Positions 1 to 4,989 of a stretch of 5,357 nucleotides of DNA are shown here, piece by piece. The DNA lies in the NCBI GenBank assembly GCA_050251575.1, contig JBFWMP010000172.1:1-5357 (forward strand), in the 5' to 3' direction. The stretch comes from X23 sp050251575 (GTDB taxonomy: Bacteria > Bacillota > Clostridia > SK-Y3). Both the position numbers and the translations under genes were made by a program. How positions within the stretch are numbered: the first letter of the stretch is position 1; each line of letters begins with the position of its first letter. Below the pieces are notes generated by a model that saw only the letters and a list, made by a program, of their open reading frames with translations, did no database searches and had not been told where the DNA came from.

Positions 1-258
1 CAGTTGGATTTTTGTACTCCTAATGCATTCATACAGGAGCAAAGTCTTGGTATCCATTATAATCAAGGATCGGATCTTCTTGATTACCTTGTTGATAAGA
101 CTGTATTTGAATATAAGAATGGCTATGTAAGCAAACTGACAAAGCCAGGTCTTGGTATAGACGTAAATGAAGAAAAAGTAAGAGAAATGGCGAAGATAGG
201 CCATAATTGGAGAAATCCTATCTGGAGAACCGCAGATGGTGTGGTAGCAGAATGGTAA
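1..258 (+). CDS. dgoD: D-galactonate dehydratase, C-terminal fragment (enolase superfamily)
   Basis: This is the last 85 codons of a gene that begins left of the window; the frame is open from base 1 to the TAA at 256-258. The translated tail carries EQSLGIHYNQGSDLLDYL, then LTKPGLGID, and ends with HNWRNPIWR and AEW. From memory this matches the C-terminus of E. coli-type DgoD (EQSMGIHYNKGAELLDF, LTKPGLGVEID, DWRNPLWRHED, AEW) closely. DgoD is a cytoplasmic Mg-dependent enolase-superfamily enzyme that dehydrates D-galactonate to 2-keto-3-deoxygalactonate. The metal ligands and catalytic His/Lys lie upstream and cannot be checked here. The kinase and aldolase that follow would process its product, which supports the assignment. 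A related acid-sugar dehydratase with another substrate remains possible, but the WRNP/AEW tail argues against mannonate dehydratase. Confidence 0.9.
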   Translation, partial: QLDFCTPNAFIQEQSLGIHYNQGSDLLDYLVDKTVFEYKNGYVSKLTKPGLGIDVNEEKVREMAKIGHNWRNPIWRTADGVVAEW

Positions 259-362
259 ATCAGATGAATAAAATTTACCATATGGTGCTGGATATACTGC
301 GTTAATGATTTTACATTAGCACTTAACCCCTTTTTTTATATTAATAAGAATTTCAATTTTGA

Positions 363-422
363 TTCACAGTTCACAGTATTTAATCTGGTGATTTCTGTGA
401 ACTAAGAACTGTGAACCGTGAA
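363..422. repeat. Imperfect inverted repeat of GTTCACAG / CTGTGAAC units
   Basis: The left arm (363-377, TTCACAGTTCACAGT) and right arm (408-422, ACTGTGAACCGTGAA) are inverted copies matching at 14 of 15 positions, with a 30-base loop. Inside the loop, 395-403 (CTGTGAACT) can instead pair with 368-376 (9 of 9), so two mutually exclusive hairpins are possible. The GTGAAC unit occurs three times on the right (397, 411, 418). The element ends about nine bases before the kdgK ribosome binding site. It looks like a dispersed intergenic palindrome (REP-like) or a structured leader/operator; one copy cannot distinguish these. Confidence 0.7.
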
Positions 423-430
423 CTGATTTT

Positions 431-436
431 AAGGAG
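431..436 (+). promoter_or_regulatory. Ribosome binding site deciding the kdgK start
   Basis: AAGGAG at 431-436 is the only good Shine-Dalgarno sequence in the region. It lies one base before an in-frame ATG (438), too close to serve it, and ten bases before an in-frame GTG (447). It therefore favours GTG 447 as the start. It also excludes the GTG at 411, which lies inside the palindromic repeat upstream of this site. Confidence 0.65.
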
Positions 437-446
437 AATGATAAAA

Positions 447-1397
447 GTGCCGCAAGTAGTGACGATAGGTGAAACAATGGTTATGTTTAGCCCGGAGTCT
501 AATGGTCCGCTTCGTTATGTACATAATTTTCAAAAACGGATGGCAGGTGCTGAAAGTAATGTTGCTATAGGATTATGCCGATTGGGGCATAGCTGTGGAT
601 GGATTAGCAAGGTAGGTGAAGATGAATTTGGTCATTACTTGATTCGGGAAATTCGAGGTGAAGGAGTAGATACTTCCGAAGTAAAAGTTGACCCGGTTGC
701 ACCGACAGGTATCATGTTTAAGGAAATACAAGAAGGCAGAGAGACGAGGGTATATTACTATCGGAAAGGATCTGCTGCCGGTTTTATGAATCCCGAAGAT
801 TTAAATGAATCATATATCAGAGACGCGAAGATTCTTCACATTACCGGGATAACCCCTGCCCTTAGTGAGTCATGTCTAAAGATGTTAGAACGGGCGGTTA
901 CGATTGCAAAACAGAATAAGGTTATGGTCAGCTTGGATCCTAATATACGTCTCAAACTCTGGAGTAAAGGAAAGGCAGCGGAAGTTTTAAAAGAGCTTTT
1001 TTCACATGTTGATATTTTGTTACCGGGACTAGATGAAGCAGAAATGCTGCTTGGAACACAAGATCCTCATGAGATTATTGATACTTTTCTTAATTATGGC
1101 ATTAAAATTATTGCTCTAAAAATGGGGGCTTTAGGAACATGGGTTGCTGATCGTAATGAAAGAATAAAAGTTGACATATTCCCGGTTAAAAATATAATTG
1201 ACCCTATAGGAGCAGGGGATGCTTTTGCAGCTGGCTTCCTATCCGGCATTCTCGAAGGTAAGCAGTTATCTCAATGCGGAAAGATTGCTAATGCGATGGG
1301 AGCTTTTGCTATTACTACCGTTGGAGATATTGAAGGGCTTCCGGGAAGAGTAGAATTAGATGCGTTTATAAATAATGTAGAAAAAGTTTCTCGTTAA
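447..1397 (+). CDS. kdgK: 2-keto-3-deoxygluconate/galactonate kinase (PfkB/ribokinase family)
   Basis: This cytoplasmic sugar kinase probably phosphorylates 2-keto-3-deoxygluconate or -galactonate at C6 with ATP. From GTG 447 it is 316 residues, normal for KdgK, and starts MPQVVTIGETMVMF as the family does. Visible landmarks are the substrate-side glycine motif GAESNVAIGLCRLG (about 34-47), YYYRKGSA (about 103-110) and LDPNIR (163-168), whose arginines correspond to KDG-contacting arginines in known KDG kinases, and the PfkB signature DPIGAGDAFAAGF (252-264) with catalytic Asp258. It lies between the dehydratase and aldolase genes, so it should supply the middle step; the aldolase follows after 28 bases, suggesting co-transcription. 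E. coli uses an unrelated kinase (DgoK) for galactonate, so here a PfkB enzyme may cover that role. The exact epimer is not readable from sequence. Confidence 0.88.
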   Translation: MPQVVTIGETMVMFSPESNGPLRYVHNFQKRMAGAESNVAIGLCRLGHSCGWISKVGEDEFGHYLIREIRGEGVDTSEVKVDPVAPTGIMFKEIQEGRETRVYYYRKGSAAGFMNPEDLNESYIRDAKILHITGITPALSESCLKMLERAVTIAKQNKVMVSLDPNIRLKLWSKGKAAEVLKELFSHVDILLPGLDEAEMLLGTQDPHEIIDTFLNYGIKIIALKMGALGTWVADRNERIKVDIFPVKNIIDPIGAGDAFAAGFLSGILEGKQLSQCGKIANAMGAFAITTVGDIEGLPGRVELDAFINNVEKVSR

Positions 1398-1425
1398 ATT
1401 ACATTATTTTAAAAAAGGGGATGGT

Positions 1426-2070
1426 ATGATGGTAACGGATATTATTGAAAAAATTCAAAAGACGGGTATCGTTTCTATTGTAAGGGGAATAGATGAAGCA
1501 AAGATTGATAATACAGTAAAAGCTTTATATGATGGAGGTATAAGGGCGATAGAAATTACGCTGGACACCCCCGGAGCTTTGAGAATGATTGAAAAAGTTA
1601 AAATAGAGTATGAAAAATCCATGACAGTCGGTGCAGGTACGGCATTAGATCCTGAGACTGCTCGAGCGGCAATCTTAGCAGGAGCAGATTTTATCCTTTC
1701 ACCAACTTTGTCGGTGAGCATGATTGAGATGTGTAATCAGTACAGTAAGCTGGCAGTTCCGGGAGTGCTAACACCAACTGAAATACTAACTGCATGGAAG
1801 GCAGGAGCACAAATCGTAAAGGTTTTTCCTGCAAGAGCCTTTGGCCCTGCTTATATAAAAGATATAAAAGGACCATTAAGTCAAGTGCAAGTGATGCCGG
1901 TCGGAGGAATTTTCCTTGATAATGCTTCAGATTTCATCAAGAGTGGAGCCATTGCACTGGGTATTGGTTCTGAACTTGTTAACAGAAGATGGGTAGAGGA
2001 AGATGAATATGATAAAATCACTCAAATGGCACAAGCTTTTTTAGAGAAAGTGAATAGTGTAAGAGGTTAA
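1426..2070 (+). CDS. eda: 2-keto-3-deoxy-6-phosphogluconate/-galactonate aldolase (class I)
   Basis: This 214-residue protein has the usual Eda/DgoA length and should form a Schiff-base TIM barrel that cleaves KDPG or KDPGal to pyruvate and glyceraldehyde-3-phosphate. Landmarks are IVSIVRGI (15-22), Glu43 in AIEIT, GAGTALDP (69-76), the Schiff-base Lys132 in VKVFPA, FGPAYIK (139-145) and the phosphate-binding PVGGI (158-162) and GIGS (179-182). RGI, FPxxAFGPxYIK and Val159 before GG resemble E. coli DgoA (KDPGal aldolase) more than Eda, where that residue is Thr161. Asp47 stands where Eda has Arg49. AGGGG at 1416-1420 gives a spacing of five to ATG 1426 or eight to ATG 1429, so either start is possible. 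It is probably co-transcribed with kdgK. It could equally be named dgoA; specificity is inferred. Confidence 0.9.
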   Translation: MMVTDIIEKIQKTGIVSIVRGIDEAKIDNTVKALYDGGIRAIEITLDTPGALRMIEKVKIEYEKSMTVGAGTALDPETARAAILAGADFILSPTLSVSMIEMCNQYSKLAVPGVLTPTEILTAWKAGAQIVKVFPARAFGPAYIKDIKGPLSQVQVMPVGGIFLDNASDFIKSGAIALGIGSELVNRRWVEEDEYDKITQMAQAFLEKVNSVRG

Positions 2071-2182
2071 GGTCGTAACAAGTATAATAATATAAAATAT
2101 GATGTAAAGAACTCAATGAGCTAGGAGTCTTATCTGATCACCATTTTCTTGTATATGCCGTGGGAAATCAGGTCGTTGTCAG

Positions 2183-2234
2183 AACTAAAACAAAAGGGTG
2201 ATATCCTAATGGATATCACCCTTTTGTTTTAGTT
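2183..2234. terminator. Bidirectional intrinsic terminator, 24-bp perfect stem
   Basis: Bases 2183-2206 and 2211-2234 are perfect inverted complements around a TAAT loop. The GC-containing core GGGTGATATCC / GGATATCACCC is flanked by A-rich and T-rich arms (AAAACAAAA / TTTTGTTTT), so a U-tract follows the core whichever strand is read. It lies between the convergent aldolase gene and the minus-strand Spo0E-like gene, as expected for a shared terminator. The minus-strand stop codon (2231-2229) lies inside the stem. Confidence 0.92.
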
Positions 2235-2474
2235 AGAAAACTGTTGCTGAGTTACCTCTTTCGAAGTAAGCTGTAGTTTTTGGTACTCTGTAATAAGAAT
2301 ATCGAGATGCTGACTTATTTTAAGTATTTCTTCGTAAGAAAGAATTTTTTCACCATAGGCTTGATTAAGTTTACGTCTTAAGGACTCAATTTGACTTTTG
2401 ATTAGACTAATTTTGTCATTTGTTGTAATCCCTCCTTTATTATTTATATACCACTTACGAGAGGTAATAAACAT
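2229..2474 (-). CDS. Spo0E-like aspartyl-phosphate phosphatase family protein (start uncertain)
   Basis: The conserved part reads IKSQIESLRRKLNQAYGEK, then SYEEILKISQHLDILITEYQKL. This matches the small two-helix Spo0E family with its SQxLDxLI signature (SQHLD, then LI). Family members dephosphorylate Spo0A~P or related response regulators and so restrain sporulation; which regulator this one acts on is unknown. The start is a puzzle. A strong AAGGAGG (2437-2431) lies inside the frame, and the ATG eleven bases beyond it (2419-2417) is in a different frame that stops after five codons. No ATG, GTG or TTG follows in the family frame. I give the ATG at 2474 (81 aa), but its first 20 or so residues look like untranslated leader. 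Start at a rare ATT (2429, 66 aa) or a one-base frameshift are alternatives. The gene is divergent from feoA and convergent with eda. Confidence 0.78.
   Translation of the reverse strand: MFITSRKWYINNKGGITTNDKISLIKSQIESLRRKLNQAYGEKILSYEEILKISQHLDILITEYQKLQLTSKEVTQQQFSN
2431..2437 (-). promoter_or_regulatory. Strong ribosome binding site inside the Spo0E-like frame
   Basis: Read on the minus strand, AAGGAGG is near-perfect for the 16S anti-SD. The nearest ATG (2419-2417) is eleven bases on but opens only a five-codon frame (MTKLV, stop). The Spo0E frame is reached by stepping back one base across an A-run. The site suggests that translation normally starts here rather than at the upstream ATGs. 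Confidence 0.6.
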
Positions 2475-2514
2475 AAAAAACATAAAAGTACTGCTTTGTG
2501 TAATTTTATATATA

Positions 2515-2543
2515 AATCTAATTGACAATTGTTATCATTTCAA
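2515..2543 (-). promoter_or_regulatory. Candidate promoter for the Spo0E-like gene
   Basis: On the minus strand TTGAAA (2543-2538) is followed after 17 bases by TAGATT (2520-2515), 5/6 and 4/6 matches to sigma-A hexamers. Initiation would fall near 2508, leaving roughly an 80-90 base leader before the strong ribosome binding site. The spacer is almost exactly the upstream Fur box. This is the best pair I found, but AT-rich DNA produces such pairs by chance. Confidence 0.4.
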
Positions 2544-2550
2544 GTATAAT
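2522..2550 (+). promoter_or_regulatory. Consensus sigma-A promoter for feoAB
   Basis: TTGACA (2522-2527) and TATAAT (2545-2550) are both perfect hexamers at the optimal 17-base spacing, and transcription should start near 2557. The -35 hexamer is overlapped by one Fur box, and a second lies just past the expected start. This suggests a very strong promoter held off by repression when iron is plentiful. Confidence 0.9.
2523..2537. promoter_or_regulatory. Fur box 1 (upstream, over the -35)
   Basis: TGACAAT-T-GTTATCA matches the 7-1-7 Fur consensus TGATAAT-N-ATTATCA at 12 of 14 positions. It overlaps the feoAB -35 hexamer on the plus strand and sits in the spacer of the candidate minus-strand promoter, so bound Fur could block both. 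Confidence 0.72.
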
Positions 2551-2566
2551 AAATACGAAAGATAAA

Positions 2567-2581
2567 TGATAATGATTATCA
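2567..2581. promoter_or_regulatory. Fur box 2 (perfect 7-1-7 palindrome)
   Basis: TGATAAT-G-ATTATCA matches the Bacillus-type 7-1-7 Fur consensus at all 14 positions. It lies about ten bases after the predicted feoAB transcription start and before the feoA ribosome binding site, a normal roadblock/repressor position. With a fur gene about 2.4 kb downstream, Fe(II)-Fur repression of feoAB is the clear reading. Confidence 0.92.
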
Positions 2582-2604
2582 ATATACATATGGGAGGGTC
2601 TACT

Positions 2605-2823
2605 ATGACTTTAGATAGAGCAAATAGAGGTCAAAAGATTGAAATTATTTCGATTCCGGATTCGAATATACGAGCACAAGCAATTAGATTGGGTATTTTT
2701 GAAGGCTGCAGACTTACTTGTGCCGAAAAACTTCCGGCAGGCCCTATTATATTGCAGAACCACCTGCAAGAGATTGCAATTGGTCGTAATCTTGCTAAAA
2801 AAATTAGCATTAATTTGGTATAG
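2605..2823 (+). CDS. feoA: Ferrous iron transport protein A (FeoA, SH3-like)
   Basis: This is a 72-residue single-domain protein, the usual FeoA size. The fold-typical core is visible: an N-terminal strand region KIEIISIPDS, then AIRLGIFEGCRLTC (26-39; the LGI/xEG turn typical of FeoA), GPIILQ (46-51), and a final strand pair with EIAIGRNLAKKI (56-67). FeoA is a small cytoplasmic SH3-like partner that binds FeoB and supports Fe(II) uptake. ATG 2605 is chosen because GGAGG at 2593-2597 stands seven bases before it. The longer frame back to 2566 would run through Fur box 2 and lacks a binding site. FeoB follows after nine bases. Regulation is by the consensus promoter and two Fur boxes upstream. 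Confidence 0.93.
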   Translation: MTLDRANRGQKIEIISIPDSNIRAQAIRLGIFEGCRLTCAEKLPAGPIILQNHLQEIAIGRNLAKKISINLV

Positions 2824-2832
2824 GAGGATAAC

Positions 2833-4680
2833 ATGAGTAATTGTCATAGTAATGTTAGTGTAAAAGATATTGATAGGGATGCAAAAAAAATAGTGCTTGT
2901 AGGAAATCCTAATGTAGGAAAATCCGTTTTTTTTAATTCACTTACAGGATTATATGTCGATGTTTCAAATTATCCCGGGACAACTATTGATATAAGTTCA
3001 GGAAAATATAATCAATACTTAGTCATAGATACACCGGGTGTATATGGAGTCTCTTCATTTAATGATGAAGAGAGAGTAGCAAGAGATGTTATTATCAATG
3101 CAGATATTATTATTAATGTAGTAGATGCTGTACATCTACAGCGTGATTTGTTTTTAACCCAGCAATTAATTGATATGGATAAAAAGATGATTATCGCTCT
3201 TAACATGATGGATGAAGTGAAAGCATCAGGGATGGATATAAATATTAAAAAGTTAAGCGGGTTATTGGGAGTACCTATAATTTCGACTATTGCATTAAAA
3301 GGACAGGGTTTGGACGAGATAAAGAATAATATCGAAGCTGCTTGCACGGGCAATAAGACCGAAGAAGTTGAATCTCTGTTGCGTCAGTACAAAAACAAGG
3401 CAGTACATGAGGCAGAAGTGCTTCTGATACTTGAGGATGATACGAATGTTTTGGATAGAAATAATATCAGTGAAACCGGCTATCGTGAGCAGATCTATAG
3501 AAAAAGAAGGGAACAGATAGACAATATTATTTCTCAAGTAGTTAATGAAAGTACTAAAGAAGCCAGTTTTAAAACACTATTAGGAAGATATATGCTAAGA
3601 CCACTTACAGGAATTCCTATTCTTCTAATTGCCTTATGGATTATATATGAATTTGTTGGCGTCTTTGTAGCACAAACGGTGGTAGGCATTACAGAAGAGA
3701 CAATCATGCTGGGATTATATGAGCCCTTTATTATTTCTGTAATCGAAAAATTCGTTGAGCAGCAATCTTTTTTAGGACAAGTGCTTATTGGTGAATTTGG
3801 TTTGCTAACTATGACGCCGGTATATGTATTTGGATTATTGCTTCCTCTTGTGGCAGGTTTTTATTTTCTTTTGTCAATCATGGAGGATTCAGGATATTTA
3901 CCAAGGGTTGCTGCATTGGTGGATAGATCACTTACCAGTGTTGGATTAAATGGAAGAGCGATTATTCCAATTATTTTAGGTTTCGGATGTATTACTATGG
4001 CAACAATTACTACGCGTCTCTTGGGTACGAGAAGGGAACGTATTATCGCAACAGTATTATTGGGTCTGACTATACCCTGTTCAGCCCAATTAGGTGTTAT
4101 TATTGGCCTGATAGCACCTCTTGGAGCAAAATATTTATTAATATATACAATTACTATTTTAGTAGTTTTTGCTGTATCTGGTGCTGTATTAAATAAAGTG
4201 CTCCCGGGAGAATCCAGTGATTTATTAATTGATCTTCCACCTCTAAGAATACCCCGAATAAGTAATGTGCTGAAAAAAACTTATAATAAGTCAAAAGCTT
4301 TTATGTTTGAGGCAACTCCTTTATTTGCTTTAGGAGCTCTACTTATAAGTATTATGCAATATACCGGATTCCTCGTGTGGATTCAAGATGTGATTCAGCC
4401 ATTAACAGTAGGCTGGCTTAAACTTCCTAAGGAGGCAGCGACTGCTTTTATTATGGGGATTGTAAGAAGAGATTTTGGTGCAGCAGGACTAACTGACTTA
4501 GCGATGACACCGGCACAGATATTGGTATCACTTGTTACGATTACACTTTTTGTGCCATGTGTTGCTTCGATTATTGTTATTTTTAAAGAAAGAACCAAGA
4601 CAGAAGCAGCATTGATTTGGTTTGGAAGTTTCATAGTAGCGTTTTTAACCGGAGGAATATTAGGACAAATTATGATTTGA
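2833..4680 (+). CDS. feoB: Ferrous iron transporter FeoB (GTPase-gated inner membrane protein)
   Basis: This 615-residue protein is a polytopic Fe(II) importer with an N-terminal G domain. GTPase motifs are G1 GNPNVGKS (24-31), G2 YPGTT (47-51), G3 DTPG (66-69), G4 NMMD (124-127) and a G5-like STIALKG (151-157). A helical linker spans about 170-250. The membrane part has EDSGYLPR (351-358), GFGCITMATITTR (383-395), IPCSAQL (414-420), GIVRRDFGAAG (542-552) and FVPCVAS (573-579). Cys386, Cys416 and Cys576 correspond to the conserved pore cysteines of FeoB. The GFGC-ITMATITTR/IPCSAQL wording and short length match a compact FeoB branch rather than the roughly 770-residue E. coli type. AGGAGG at 2822-2827 is well placed before ATG 2833. 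It is translated tightly behind feoA and ahead of a Cys-rich small protein. Confidence 0.96.
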   Translation: MSNCHSNVSVKDIDRDAKKIVLVGNPNVGKSVFFNSLTGLYVDVSNYPGTTIDISSGKYNQYLVIDTPGVYGVSSFNDEERVARDVIINADIIINVVDAVHLQRDLFLTQQLIDMDKKMIIALNMMDEVKASGMDINIKKLSGLLGVPIISTIALKGQGLDEIKNNIEAACTGNKTEEVESLLRQYKNKAVHEAEVLLILEDDTNVLDRNNISETGYREQIYRKRREQIDNIISQVVNESTKEASFKTLLGRYMLRPLTGIPILLIALWIIYEFVGVFVAQTVVGITEETIMLGLYEPFIISVIEKFVEQQSFLGQVLIGEFGLLTMTPVYVFGLLLPLVAGFYFLLSIMEDSGYLPRVAALVDRSLTSVGLNGRAIIPIILGFGCITMATITTRLLGTRRERIIATVLLGLTIPCSAQLGVIIGLIAPLGAKYLLIYTITILVVFAVSGAVLNKVLPGESSDLLIDLPPLRIPRISNVLKKTYNKSKAFMFEATPLFALGALLISIMQYTGFLVWIQDVIQPLTVGWLKLPKEAATAFIMGIVRRDFGAAGLTDLAMTPAQILVSLVTITLFVPCVASIIVIFKERTKTEAALIWFGSFIVAFLTGGILGQIMI

Positions 4681-4705
4681 TAGAGATGAAAAAAGGTTGA
4701 TGAAT

Positions 4706-4855
4706 ATGAAAATAAAATGTAAGCAGTGTGGGTATGAGTTGGAAAATACAAATTTAATTAGATGTCCTCGATGTAATGGCATACTTATAAAAGGACAGGG
4801 ATGTGAAAGTTGTAAAGGATGTTCTTTGTTCAAATCGTGTGGGAGTAAAAAATAG
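4706..4855 (+). CDS. Small Cys-rich protein (8 Cys), zinc-ribbon-like, last gene of the feo operon
   Basis: This 49-residue protein (51 if ATG 4700 is used) begins MKIKCKQCGYELEN. Its eight cysteines fall in two groups: C5xxC8 and C20xxC23 separated by 11 residues, a zinc-ribbon/rubredoxin-like pair of knuckles, then C33xxC36xxC39 and C45, a spacing that could hold Zn, Fe or an Fe-S cluster. It has no membrane segment, so it differs from the membrane-anchored FeoB-associated Cys-rich proteins; it is also shorter than enterobacterial FeoC and has no visible winged helix. ATG 4706 is preferred because AAAAGG (4691-4696) sits nine bases before it and only three before 4700. It starts 25 bases after the feoB stop, so it should be co-transcribed and iron-repressed. 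The function is unknown; a cytoplasmic metal sensor or adaptor for FeoB is a guess from context. Confidence 0.8.
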   Translation: MKIKCKQCGYELENTNLIRCPRCNGILIKGQGCESCKGCSLFKSCGSKK

Positions 4856-4877
4856 AGGTTATTTTCTCCATTTTTTT
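4842..4877 (+). terminator. Probable weak intrinsic terminator of the feo operon
   Basis: GGAG-T-AAAA (4842-4850) can pair with TTTTCTCC (4862-4869), giving eight base pairs with one bulged T, and is followed by A and seven Ts (4871-4877). The stem overlaps the end of the Cys-rich gene. It is weak, but the position and T-run fit, and a separate promoter for fur begins four bases later. Confidence 0.5.
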
Positions 4878-4880
4878 GGG

Positions 4881-4908
4881 TTGACATGCCTTAAGATAGT
4901 AGCATAAT
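4881..4908 (+). promoter_or_regulatory. Promoter of fur
   Basis: TTGACA (4881-4886, perfect) and CATAAT (4903-4908, 5/6) are separated by 16 bases. Transcription would start near 4915, giving a leader of about 75 bases to the fur ATG. No convincing Fur box overlaps it; the nearest palindrome (4924-4938, TAAT-T-ATTA core) matches the 7-1-7 consensus at only 8 of 14 positions. fur therefore appears to be expressed separately from feoAB. Confidence 0.7.
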
Positions 4909-4989
4909 ATATAAATAAGCATAAACTAATTATTAAGTATATTTAGTAGTAATGCTGCTGCCAATAATACGCACGAGAGGTGATGTTGC

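Noticed and set aside
252..281. Perfect 9-bp hairpin over the dgoD stop codon (252-260 with 273-281)
   Set aside because: It is AT-rich, has a 12-base loop and no T-run follows; likely chance or minor mRNA stabilisation.
298..337. Terminator between dgoD and kdgK (TGC-gt-TAATG / CATTAGCA, then a T7 run)
   Set aside because: The stem is weak and bulged, and the T-run begins about nine bases after it. It is not enough to call a terminator; the operon may continue.
411..446. Longer kdgK start at GTG 411 or ATG 438
   Set aside because: 411 lies in the palindromic repeat with no ribosome binding site, and 438 is one base after the AAGGAG. KdgK proteins begin at the xxVVTIGE motif, matching GTG 447.
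2566..2604. N-terminal extension of FeoA from ATG 2566
   Set aside because: The extension is made by the Fur box and leader sequence; the GGAGG at 2593-2597 points to ATG 2605.
3012..3353. Minus-strand open frame within feoB (also 3295-3537, 4395-4751, 4660-4887)
   Set aside because: They are antisense to well-supported genes, have no family resemblance and no binding sites; shadows of the coding strand.
4924..4938. Possible Fur or PerR box before fur
   Set aside because: Only the central TAAT-T-ATTA matches (8 of 14 positions), expected by chance in this AT-rich leader.
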